Assembly: GCF_001866645.1 (NCBI RefSeq)
Contig: NZ_MLYP01000040.1
Location: forward strand, 1 to 64,000
Length of the DNA: 64,000 nt
DNA from: Streptomyces colonosanans
GTDB taxonomy: Bacteria; Actinomycetota; Actinomycetes; Streptomycetales; Streptomycetaceae
Direction: 5' to 3'
The position numbers were made by a program, and so were the translations under genes. The notes below the pieces were generated by a model. The model had not been told where the DNA came from and searched no databases. It saw only the letters and a program-made list of their open reading frames with translations. Shown piece by piece: positions 8,638-15,993 of the stretch (position 1 is the stretch's first letter; each line of letters begins with the position of its first letter).

Positions 8638-9092
8638 CGGGACCGTCCCGCGGCGGAAGCGGCCAGATGAACGGTCGGTGCGTAGTCGGGCTTCGGCGGG
8701 ATGGGACGTGCGGACGGCGGTGAGGTTGTCGGCGCCCGCCGGTGCTGCGGGGAGAGAGAAGCGGCGGCCCGCGCGATGCGGCTGCGGCGCTCGGCCAGCC
8801 CGTTCAGGCGAGTCGGCCCGGACAGCGCGGCTGTCTGCGCGGGGTCGAGGCCCACATCGGCGTACACGGCGTATCCGTGACGACGCAGGTCCTGCACGGC
8901 CTGCCGGGTGCGGCGCGGCCCGTCACGCTCGGGGTCGGTGAGCCGGAAGAGACCCGGCGTGCCAGGTACCGGTTCGAACTGCTCCCGTATAAGGAACCAG
9001 TGGGCCAGGTGGGTGGGCATCGAGGAGGTCATAGAGGCGACGAATCCGTGATCTTTGTGGGTGCCGAAGACGAAGTGCGTGCCAGGGTCCAA
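8634..9092 (-). CDS. small protein built from the operon's repeated domain
   Basis: 152 residues starting at a TTG (9092) with AAGGAG about nine bases upstream. The N-terminal 80 residues repeat the pattern of the next gene: GFVASM, AHWFLIREQFEPVPG, LFRLTDP, then LRRHGYAVYADVGLDP. The remainder is low-complexity Pro/Ala/Arg. It overlaps the next gene by four bases. Adjacent copies suggest local duplication. Confidence 0.55.
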   Translation of the reverse strand: MDPGTHFVFGTHKDHGFVASMTSSMPTHLAHWFLIREQFEPVPGTPGLFRLTDPERDGPRRTRQAVQDLRRHGYAVYADVGLDPAQTAALSGPTRLNGLAERRSRIARAAASLSPQHRRAPTTSPPSARPIPPKPDYAPTVHLAASAAGRSR

Positions 9093-9128
9093 AAAGGAGA
9101 TCTCCTTGCGGTGGAAAGCGGGGATGGG

Positions 9129-10232
9129 TCAGCGGCGGGGTGCGTGTTGGCCGCGCTGAAGGGCTTGGCGCGGTGGGGCGACGGCTGAGACTGTGTGCTG
9201 CCGAGGGGGAGTTGCCGCGCGAGCCTGGCGCAGGAACGGCTCGCTGTGGGTGAGCCAGGTGTCGAGGGCCGCCCAACGCTGTGCCGCCCGCTCCGCTCGC
9301 GTGAGCAACGCATCCTCCTCCAGGCCCTCGGCCTCGGTGAGTGCGTCGGCAAGCTGCCCGAGGACGCGAGCGTCCTCGGGCCAACTGGTGGCCGCAGGGC
9401 GGCAATGCTCCAGAAGGGCGGGAGCATGCTGCATGACGCTGCGGAACTCGCCCCAGGCCCGGTTCAGGAATTTCTCGCTCGCCTCGCCGAGTCCGGTGGC
9501 GCTGAGTGGGCTCGCGTCGCTGTACCGACCGGAGGCGACGATTGCCGTCCAGGTGGCGTGCTCGGCACGGATGTGGTCAAGGGCCTCGGCGACGGTTGCG
9601 ATCCGGCGGGCGTGGACGGCGCTCTCGTAGGCAGGCAGGAACCGGTCCGCTATGGTCCGGGCCGCGCGGCCGGCGAACGGCGGCAGGGGCATGCTGCGCG
9701 GGGCATGCGGGTCGCCGTAGCCCTCCTGGAAGGTTTCGGGCGCGAATGCTCCTACCAGGTAGTCGAGCTGGTGGCCGGGGCGTTCGACGAGCAGCAGGCT
9801 CGTTTTGGTGGCTGTGTCGGTGAGGGTAGCGGCGTAGGGGATTCGCACGTTCTGGACGGCGTGGGCAAGTTCGCCGCTGTCCCACAGCCACGGCACCAGG
9901 TCTTCCTGCCACACGGGATGGGAGTAGATCTCGATACTTGCGTCCCATTGGCCGGGCAGCAGGCGGGCGATGTCCCGGGCGGCGTCGCCGATGAACCGCC
10001 GGCTGCTGGCTGCCACTTCCGCCCCGTGCGCCGTGGCGTGGCGGACCAGGTCGTCCACGGTGGCACGGGAGGCGTCCTCCTCCCCGGCGGTCAGGCGGTA
10101 CACCCCGTCGTCGCCGCAACGGAAGCCCGACGTGCGGAGCACCGAGTTCGCCACCTTGTACTGCTTGCCGTGGCCGATAGCGACGATCCCGGTGTCGCGG
10201 CTGTAGGCGAGGACGATCTGCGCGTCAGCCAC
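9129..10232 (-). CDS. multi-domain hypothetical protein of the transfer operon
   Basis: 367 residues from the GTG at 10232, which overlaps the end of the glycosyltransferase gene. It starts with the recurring domain (ANSVLRTSGFRCGDDGVYRL, then AHGAEVAASS). A middle block (ARDIARLLPGQWDASIEIYS) resembles the N-terminal block of the products of 2900 and 12747. The C-terminal part is helical (LGQLADALTEAEGLEEDALL). It thus combines modules that occur separately in its neighbours. Function unknown. Confidence 0.6.
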   Translation of the reverse strand: MADAQIVLAYSRDTGIVAIGHGKQYKVANSVLRTSGFRCGDDGVYRLTAGEEDASRATVDDLVRHATAHGAEVAASSRRFIGDAARDIARLLPGQWDASIEIYSHPVWQEDLVPWLWDSGELAHAVQNVRIPYAATLTDTATKTSLLLVERPGHQLDYLVGAFAPETFQEGYGDPHAPRSMPLPPFAGRAARTIADRFLPAYESAVHARRIATVAEALDHIRAEHATWTAIVASGRYSDASPLSATGLGEASEKFLNRAWGEFRSVMQHAPALLEHCRPAATSWPEDARVLGQLADALTEAEGLEEDALLTRAERAAQRWAALDTWLTHSEPFLRQARAATPPRQHTVSAVAPPRQALQRGQHAPRR

Positions 10233-10986
10233 TGGCCGGTCCCTGCCGGTGGATGGCGGAGCGTAGGGCGCGCCCGTACCGCCAGGCGTGTTCCCGGGCT
10301 GCGGTTTCCAGCTGGTTGTATCCGTGCTGGGCGGTCATCTGCCCTGGGTGCTTGCGGTATCGGTAGACCGGTAGGGGCAGCAGGATCCCGGGGGAGAGGC
10401 TGGTGATGCCGACGGCCGTCATGTAGTCCTCGCCCTGGACGAGGCCGCCCATGGGGGCCGCCCGTACCAGCTCGGTGCGGGCGAGGATGGTGGTCGGGCC
10501 GATCGGGATGGTGTCGGTCGGCGCCTTCCAGTATGTCCAGACGTCTCCGGCCTCGTGTCGGCCGGGTGGAGTGGGGCAGCGCCACAGGTTGGTCGTGCCG
10601 TCGGGGTGGAGGTCTTCGCTCCACCCGGCGCACCACCCCACCCCGGTGGCCTCCAGGGTGGAGAGTCGGGTCTGCATGGCGATGTCGGTGAATTCGTCAT
10701 CATCGTCGGCCCAGTTCACGTATCGGGTGCGGACTTCGTTGAGAGCGAGGTTGCGGGCGCACGCGGCGCCGACGGGCCGGGACAGGGGGAACGTGCGGAC
10801 GCGAGGATCGGCGGCGAGCTGGGCCGGTAGGCGGTCGGGGCTGGCTCCGTCGAGCGCTATGACGGCCTCCCAGGGCACGGACTGCCGGGTGAGGCTGGCG
10901 TGCATGGCGGTCAGGTAGCCGATCCGGTCCTCGCGCAGGCGGCTGGCGATGACGACGGTGATCAGGGGGGTTGCGTGCGAGGGCAG
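10225..10986 (-). CDS. family-2 glycosyltransferase
   Basis: About 253 residues of GT-A type: TVVIASRLREDRIGYLTAMH at the start, the nucleotide-sugar site around WADDDDEF, and later GEDYMTAVGI. Family-2 enzymes transfer a sugar from a nucleotide donor; the acceptor here is unknown. No membrane segment. No ATG, GTG or TTG opens the frame near the N-terminus. CTG at 10986 has GGAG six bases upstream and is the best start, leaving about eight residues before the first strand. A soluble glycosyltransferase inside a transfer operon might modify a surface protein or DNA-linked component (inference). Confidence 0.7.
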   Translation of the reverse strand: MPSHATPLITVVIASRLREDRIGYLTAMHASLTRQSVPWEAVIALDGASPDRLPAQLAADPRVRTFPLSRPVGAACARNLALNEVRTRYVNWADDDDEFTDIAMQTRLSTLEATGVGWCAGWSEDLHPDGTTNLWRCPTPPGRHEAGDVWTYWKAPTDTIPIGPTTILARTELVRAAPMGGLVQGEDYMTAVGITSLSPGILLPLPVYRYRKHPGQMTAQHGYNQLETAAREHAWRYGRALRSAIHRQGPASG

Positions 10987-11015
10987 GAAAAACTCCGGAG
11001 AAGGAGAAGCGGGGA

Positions 11016-11603
11016 CTAGCGGCGCGTGGCGGGGCGCTCGGCGACCGCCTTCGCCGGCGACGCGGCGGGAGCGCTGCAAGGCGGCGTACCGCGTACGGGC
11101 CTGACGACCGGTGAGGGAGCCAGGGAGGACCAGGCCCCAGGGCGGTCGGTGAAGCCGGTGCGCGGGTCGGTGGCCCAGCCCACGACCGGGCCGATGTCCT
11201 CGTGGAGCAGGCTGATCACCTCGATTCCCCGCTCGTGCAGCACGTAGCCCCACCCCATGTCCTGCGCGCCGACGGTCGCGTCGGTGACCGTCATACGCAC
11301 CGGCGGGGAGCCGTCCGGGGTGATCAGGTTGTCGAGCGTGCGGCTGGGCCACTGCTCGCCGCCGGTCAACGCGGTCACCAGCGCCGACGGGGCGCCGTCG
11401 AGGAGGTCGGTGCCCAGCTCGTCCCAGCCGACAGCGACGTCGTCGATGAGGTGGCGGGACATGGCGTCCAGATCGCGTCCGAATTTGTGCTGGTAAGCCG
11501 CCAGGAGTAGAGGCAGGTGGTGGCTGGGGAAGCCGTCGAAGCGAACGTAGATACCGCTGTAGCCCGTGTCGGCGGGGCGGGCGATGAAGGAACGTGTGGA
11601 CAG
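11016..11603 (-). CDS. hypothetical protein, start or frame uncertain
   Basis: About 195 residues in a frame that includes STRSFIARPADTGYSGIYVR, LLLAAYQHKFGRDLDAMSRH and VVGWATDPRTGFTDRPGAW. The upstream coding pattern clearly extends past the first ATG (11462). CTG at 11603 has GGAG six bases upstream, like the next gene. Alternatively, a GTG at 11662 in another frame joins this frame if a near-duplicate GAGACC at 11607-11620 is a frameshifting insertion. Function unknown. It ends 29 bases before the glycosyltransferase. Confidence 0.55.
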   Translation of the reverse strand: MSTRSFIARPADTGYSGIYVRFDGFPSHHLPLLLAAYQHKFGRDLDAMSRHLIDDVAVGWDELGTDLLDGAPSALVTALTGGEQWPSRTLDNLITPDGSPPVRMTVTDATVGAQDMGWGYVLHERGIEVISLLHEDIGPVVGWATDPRTGFTDRPGAWSSLAPSPVVRPVRGTPPCSAPAASPAKAVAERPATRR

Positions 11604-11654
11604 GAAGGTCTCCAGGTCTCAAGTCGGCCGATGCGGAGTTCGGCGAGGCGGGTG

Positions 11655-12713
11655 TTACACACGGTCCGACTGCCAGGAGGCGACCGGCGGGCCGGAGGCG
11701 TCAGTGCGAGCGCACGTGTAGCCGATCAGGCGGGACGGTTCGGCCTTCGCGGGGACGGTGGCGGCGTCGTTGCACACGAACGTGTATGTGATGGACGTGC
11801 GTGGCACGTCGTGGAGCCAGGCTCGGTCGTCCTTGCCGGGGTTGATTTGCAGGCCGGAGTGGGCGACGGCGTCCGTCTGGGTATGCGTGTGGGAGAAGAG
11901 GATCAGCGCGCCACCGTCGGTGGTCTTGAGGGCGTAGGTGTCCTTGTGGCGGTTGGCGGCACCGGCGAAGACGGTGGTGCCCTGATCCCCGTAGCGGGTG
12001 CTGGCCTTGTCGTGGACCTTGACCTGCTGCTTACTCGCCTTGGTCGGCGCGAAGACCTTCGTCCCGGTGTTCGTGCCGCCGGTGGCGAAGTTGTCGAGCA
12101 CCGCGGCGCGCAGCAGGTCGGCGCCGGCTGCCAGCTGCTTGTTGCCGTCGGCGGCGACGGCCGTCGCGTATCCGACTCGGTCGAGGGCGACGTCGGGCAG
12201 CGCCTGGCCGTCGAGGTCGACGACGGACACGAGCTCCCAGCGCTTGTGCTGGGGGCGTTCGGCGAACACCGCCAGACGCGAGAGAGCCTTGCCCTTGTCG
12301 TCCGAGAGCGCGGCGGCGAACCATCGACCCTGCCCGCCGACCAGCCGCGGGATGTACAGCTTGGCGCTCGCGGCGTCGTAGGACCACGGCTTGTACGGCT
12401 TGCGGTCGGCCTTGGGAAGTCCCTCAGTCTCGGTGTAGTCCGAGACGGACATCGCATACATCGGGCCGTCCTCGACCGTGTCGAGCAGGCTGCGGTCTCG
12501 GGAGGCGTTCGCCTCGTTGTTGATCTTCGAGTATCTGGTGATGACGTCCTGGGCCTGGGCGGCGGTGAGGGCCGGCGTCGGATTCGGCGCGGTGCTGGCG
12601 CTGGGTGCCTGCTTGGCGTCGGATGTGCCGTCGTCGTTGGCGCAACCGGTGAGGGCCAGGGTGAGGCAGGCGGCGCTGGCGATCAGCGGCAGGGTACGGC
12701 GGGTGATGGGGAT
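11655..12713 (-). CDS. secreted lipoprotein
   Basis: About 350 residues. The N-terminus is a lipoprotein signal: TRRTLPLIASAACLTLALTG followed by Cys, so the mature protein should be anchored to the outer face of the membrane. The mature part is beta-rich without a known domain (KLYIPRLVGGQGRWFAAALS, FAGAANRHKDTYALKTTDGG). No canonical start precedes the signal; ATC at 12713 lies five bases after GGAG and CTG at 12734 is another option. Its place in the operon suggests an envelope accessory of the transfer apparatus (inference). Confidence 0.6.
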   Translation of the reverse strand: MPITRRTLPLIASAACLTLALTGCANDDGTSDAKQAPSASTAPNPTPALTAAQAQDVITRYSKINNEANASRDRSLLDTVEDGPMYAMSVSDYTETEGLPKADRKPYKPWSYDAASAKLYIPRLVGGQGRWFAAALSDDKGKALSRLAVFAERPQHKRWELVSVVDLDGQALPDVALDRVGYATAVAADGNKQLAAGADLLRAAVLDNFATGGTNTGTKVFAPTKASKQQVKVHDKASTRYGDQGTTVFAGAANRHKDTYALKTTDGGALILFSHTHTQTDAVAHSGLQINPGKDDRAWLHDVPRTSITYTFVCNDAATVPAKAEPSRLIGYTCARTDASGPPVASWQSDRV

Positions 12714-12746
12714 GGAGGCTCCAAGGGTTTGCAGGAGGAGGGTGGG

Positions 12747-13520
12747 TCAGCGCGTACGGCCGGTTGAGGGTGCGGCCTTCGGCGACGCCGGCGGCAGGCC
12801 GGCACTGGTGGTGGGCGCCGGGTGGCGCAGGTTCACGCCGATGCCCTTGGTTGTGAGCTGCTGGACCACGGCATGGACACGAAGAGCGCGATCGCTCACC
12901 CCGTACGCGGTGGGCAGGAGAAACGCTGCCTGGTGCGGGTGGTACTGGAAGCCGTGGGCGTACAACGCCATGCGCGCATCGGGCGGCACGCTCTCGTACG
13001 GCGCGCCCAGGGCCCCGTCGCTGTACAGAGTCAGGGTGAGAACCTGTGCCACCCGCGGTGGGGCGGGCCGGTGCGGGGGGTCGGGTTTGTCCACCGCGTT
13101 GTTGAGCACCGCCGCCAGGGCCTGCTCGTAGCGGGGCAGCACCCGCCGGGAGACCTGGGCCGCCGCCCGAGCTGGATCGTTGGGGACGACGATGCCGTTG
13201 GGCTCCTCGACACCGGCGAAGTGGTGGGGCTTGATGCCGTTCTTGTCTGGGACGAGCGGGGCGATGACGAACTGGTGCGGGTGGCGGGGCCGGTCGCTGA
13301 CGTAGAGCCGTTGGCTGTCCGGGCCGTGGAGGACAGCGTCGTGGGTGAGGACGTACTGGCTGACGATGTAGTCGACGTGGCCGACGTCCCAGAGCTGCTC
13401 GGCCAGGGGGAGCTGGTCCTCGTACCGCGCGTGGCGTTGGTACTCGCTGCTCCACGCGCCGGGCAGGCGGGCGGCCAGACCACTGGCGAAGTCGGACAGG
13501 TCGGTTCGGGTTGGGGTCAT
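12747..13520 (-). CDS. uncharacterised protein, paralogue of 2900-3658
   Basis: 257 residues from the ATG at 13520, with AGGA five bases upstream. It follows the 2900-3658 product over most of its length: LARLPGAWSS-type start, EEPNGIVVPNDPARAAAQVS in the middle, and the recurring C-terminal domain (ALYAHGFQYHPHQAAFLLPT, then KGIGVNLRHP). The tail is Pro/Arg-rich. Two full-length paralogues in one operon point to an older duplication. Function unknown. Confidence 0.65.
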   Translation of the reverse strand: MTPTRTDLSDFASGLAARLPGAWSSEYQRHARYEDQLPLAEQLWDVGHVDYIVSQYVLTHDAVLHGPDSQRLYVSDRPRHPHQFVIAPLVPDKNGIKPHHFAGVEEPNGIVVPNDPARAAAQVSRRVLPRYEQALAAVLNNAVDKPDPPHRPAPPRVAQVLTLTLYSDGALGAPYESVPPDARMALYAHGFQYHPHQAAFLLPTAYGVSDRALRVHAVVQQLTTKGIGVNLRHPAPTTSAGLPPASPKAAPSTGRTR

Positions 13521-13557
13521 GGAGTCCTGGGGGGAAGTGGCGATGTGTCCGGCGGCA

Positions 13558-13935
13558 TCAGCGTGTGCGTCCTGGCTGTGCTGGCGGGAGGACAGGCGGG
13601 GGAAGGTGTGACGTACAGGGTGGGGCAGCTGAAAGCCGAGGTGCTGGCGGTGGCGGGGACAGTGCCCGCATCCGGTCCTCGGCCACGTAAAGGACTTCCA
13701 TGAGCTTGCGGATTTCGGCTGCGGTGTCGGCGAGGCCGTACGACAAGTCGAAGCCGTCGTCCTGCTCGGCTTCCTTGGCATTCTCACCGGCTGCTTCGAA
13801 GAAATCGCCGAGCCGCTCCAGAAGACCACTGGTCGGATCCGAGATCTGGTTCAGCAGGACAGCGGCGTCCGCATACGACTCTGTTCCATCGAGCCGGTCA
13901 GTGAGAGCGAGGAGCGCGTCGCCGTAGACATAGAT
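13558..13935 (-). CDS. helical hypothetical protein without a canonical start
   Basis: About 125 residues: YVYGDALLALTDRLDGTESY, a long helix with GLLERLGDFFEAAGENAKEA, then LADTAAEIRKLMEVLYVAED and a proline-rich tail. The coding pattern is convincing, but no ATG, GTG or TTG is present in frame before residue 63. ATC at 13935 has GGA five bases upstream. The frame upstream (13851-14201) differs, so either a frameshift or a non-canonical start is needed. Function unknown. Confidence 0.5.
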   Translation of the reverse strand: MYVYGDALLALTDRLDGTESYADAAVLLNQISDPTSGLLERLGDFFEAAGENAKEAEQDDGFDLSYGLADTAAEIRKLMEVLYVAEDRMRALSPPPPAPRLSAAPPCTSHLPPPVLPPAQPGRTR

Positions 13936-14201
13936 GGAGGTCCGATCCGTGTGACCGGGAGGGGTCCGACTTTGGGCGCGTGGGGCTGCGGGGCCGTGGA
14001 CACGAGCGGGGCTCCGATGGACGGAGAGGGGGCGGGCAGCGGCCCGAGCTGGGCGAGCCGCTGGCCGATTCCCTCGGGTAGATGCGTGGCAGTGCCGCCG
14101 TTGCGTGCCTCGGGTCGCTCAGGGACACCGGGGTCCGTGGAGGGGGACGAGCTGTAGATCACCTCGCACAGCGCCTGGTCATCGGGGTGAGGGTGTGTCA
14201 C
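13851..14201 (-). CDS. short hypothetical protein
   Basis: 116 codons beginning MTHPHPDDQALCEVIYSSSP, Pro/Ser-rich, with no known domain. It may be a separate small protein, or the N-terminal part of the 13558-13935 product displaced by a frameshift near 13940. The start at 14201 follows the preceding leftward gene closely. Confidence 0.35.
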   Translation of the reverse strand: MTHPHPDDQALCEVIYSSSPSTDPGVPERPEARNGGTATHLPEGIGQRLAQLGPLPAPSPSIGAPLVSTAPQPHAPKVGPLPVTRIGPPSMSTATRSSLSLTGSMEQSRMRTPLSC

Positions 14202-14232
14202 TGGTCAAGCGGGGTGTCCGGGCCCGTGCTCG

Positions 14233-14739
14233 TCAGGATTCGGGAAGGGCGGCCTGGTCGGTGTGGTCTTCTGTCCAGCCGAAGACCACACGCTCCAGGT
14301 CTTCGAGGTAGACGATGTCGGTATGGGCGCGGAAGGCGTCGAGGACTTCGTCTGTGTAGTCCTGGACCTCGTTGTCCGCCAAGTCGACGCGCGCCCGGTT
14401 TCGCCTCGATAGCCGGCGCCACTCAACGATGTCGGAGTCGGTGGCGCGGGCCATCCATACCCAGATTCCGTTGCCCAGCTTGATGACGTCCTGGGGATGG
14501 AAGAGGCGGTTGGTTCGCCTGCGGCGAGGGTTGCGCTGCTCGCCGAACCCGGTGACGAGGCTCTGGGCGAGCTTGTCCAGGGCGGCGGCCTTGATGTGCG
14601 GGTCGAGGTCTTCGCGTGCGAGCTGTTCGCGCACGGCATCGGTGAGGTGGCGTTTGTGGAACCGGCCGGTGGCATCGGTGAGAGCAACCGCGCTCTGCTC
14701 GACAATGTGCTGCAGACGGAGGTCGGCGGTGCTCGTCAC
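14233..14739 (-). CDS. hypothetical protein linked to the ParB-like gene
   Basis: 168 residues. A helical N-terminus (LQHIVEQSAVALTDATGRFH) contains a possible HTH-like stretch (HKRHLTDAVREQLAREDLDP), followed by basic NPRRRRTNRLFHPQDVIKLG and an acidic end. The start overlaps the end of the ParB-like gene by four bases. A partner that binds DNA next to ParB is plausible from context, but the family is not recognised. Confidence 0.6.
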   Translation of the reverse strand: MTSTADLRLQHIVEQSAVALTDATGRFHKRHLTDAVREQLAREDLDPHIKAAALDKLAQSLVTGFGEQRNPRRRRTNRLFHPQDVIKLGNGIWVWMARATDSDIVEWRRLSRRNRARVDLADNEVQDYTDEVLDAFRAHTDIVYLEDLERVVFGWTEDHTDQAALPES

Positions 14740-15548
14740 GGCAAGTCACGCTCCTGCCAGACCTGGTCCATCTCGGCCAGCGCCGTCATGGCATGCGCGA
14801 TGATCTCGCGGGTGATGGGGGCGCCACTGGCGAACGCGGGATCGTACCGGCTGAATGTCCGGGTGCCGCGGGCCTGGGCGAGCGGCGGGACCACCTCGTC
14901 CAGCAGGCGGGTGGCCACGCGGCGCTGCCGCTTGTCCTCCTCGACACGCTCGGTGCGCTCTGCCCATGCGCCGGCCAGGGTCAGGTGGCCCTCGACGACC
15001 CGTTCTGCCAGTTCGGGGTCCTCCTCCCGCAGGCGGGCGAGCTGGACCTCGGCGGAGTTGGCCTTGGCCTTGTTCTCTTGGGCGGCGGCGTACGCCTCGT
15101 TGAGTCCCATGGCACCGCTGATGACTGGGTCCACGAGGTCGGGTGCGTGCTGCAGGACGGTACTGGCGCGTCCCATAACGGCCAGGGCGACTCCGAGTTG
15201 TTCCTTTAGGGAACGCGCGGTCTGTTCCTTCGGGGAACGGCTGTCTTGTTCCCTGAGGGAACAAGCCTTGACGGTGATCATCGCGGCCTGTCCCTTGGTG
15301 AGACTGCGGCGCCGGAGGTTGACGGACAGGATGTAGACGTCTGGGGCATCGCCCTCGTAGGTGACGAAGGCTGGTTCGATGCCGACGCGTTCGCATGCGG
15401 TGAGTCGGGCGCGGCCGTCAAGGATTCGCTGTTGATGGTCGAGGACGATGGGCTGCAGAAGCCCGTTCTCCTGGATGTCGTTGGCAAGGGCGGTGAGGTC
15501 ATCCTCGTCGAGCAGGGGCAGGAGCGAGGTAGTCGGGTGGGGTTCTAT
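14736..15548 (-). CDS. ParB/Spo0J-like DNA-binding protein
   Basis: About 270 residues. Residues 1-90 carry a ParB-type N-terminal domain: LLPLLDEDDLTALANDIQEN, GLLQPIVLD, the ILDGRARLTACE motif and VYILSVNLRRRSLTKGQAAM. Basic, repetitive CSLREQDSRSPKEQTARSLK follows, then a helical C-terminal domain. ParB proteins bind parS and act in partition or gene regulation; no ParA partner is seen in the window. Upstream in frame there is no ATG, GTG or TTG. ATA at 15548 lies six bases after AGGAG. The first in-frame ATG (15281) would cut away the ParB domain. Confidence 0.65.
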   Translation of the reverse strand: MEPHPTTSLLPLLDEDDLTALANDIQENGLLQPIVLDHQQRILDGRARLTACERVGIEPAFVTYEGDAPDVYILSVNLRRRSLTKGQAAMITVKACSLREQDSRSPKEQTARSLKEQLGVALAVMGRASTVLQHAPDLVDPVISGAMGLNEAYAAAQENKAKANSAEVQLARLREEDPELAERVVEGHLTLAGAWAERTERVEEDKRQRRVATRLLDEVVPPLAQARGTRTFSRYDPAFASGAPITREIIAHAMTALAEMDQVWQERDLP

Positions 15549-15655
15549 AACGGTCTCCTGGGGTTGGTGAATGGAGGAGGGGATGCGGCCGGTATGTCTG
15601 GCCAGGCTGAGGGGGATGGTCGTCCGTAGTGAGGTCGGTGCCCCAGACCTGGGGG

Positions 15656-15925
15656 CTACCTGCGACGTGGCTGTCGAGGTGCGGATACTGGCGGCGCTGG
15701 ACGTGACACAGCGGATGGGGGACGTCCGGGTGCGGCGGAAGACGGGTGCACAGGTGTCGATGGGGTGTACTCCCAGGTGAACTCGTACTCGTCGTAGGAG
15801 TCGATGACGCCGAGTTCGACTTGGGTTTCGCGTTCGGCGACCTGAGTCATCAGATCGTCGTGTTCGGCTTGGCAGCGCTGGTATTCCGCCCAGTCCTCGT
15901 CACTGAGGTTCGGGGGCCGGATCAA
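15656..15925 (-). CDS. small acidic hypothetical protein
   Basis: About 89 residues from a TTG at 15925 preceded by AGAGGA. The N-terminal half is acidic and helical (NLSDEDWAEYQRCQAEHDDL, VAERETQVELGVIDSYDEYE); the C-terminal half is a Pro/Ser/Arg tail. The frame remains open far upstream through the VirB4 gene, but that part is a shadow. It lies between the VirB4-type gene and the ParB-like gene. Function unknown. Confidence 0.5.
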   Translation of the reverse strand: MIRPPNLSDEDWAEYQRCQAEHDDLMTQVAERETQVELGVIDSYDEYEFTWEYTPSTPVHPSSAAPGRPPSAVSRPAPPVSAPRQPRRR

Positions 15926-15993
15926 GAGAGTTCCTCTTCTTCGGTGGGCAACGTATGGGTGTGTGATCGGAATTCGTGAACTCGTCGTAGTTT

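Noticed and set aside
14736..15281. ParB-like gene starting at the first in-frame ATG
   Set aside because: That start would remove the conserved N-terminal ParB domain encoded at 15282-15540, which is clearly coding.
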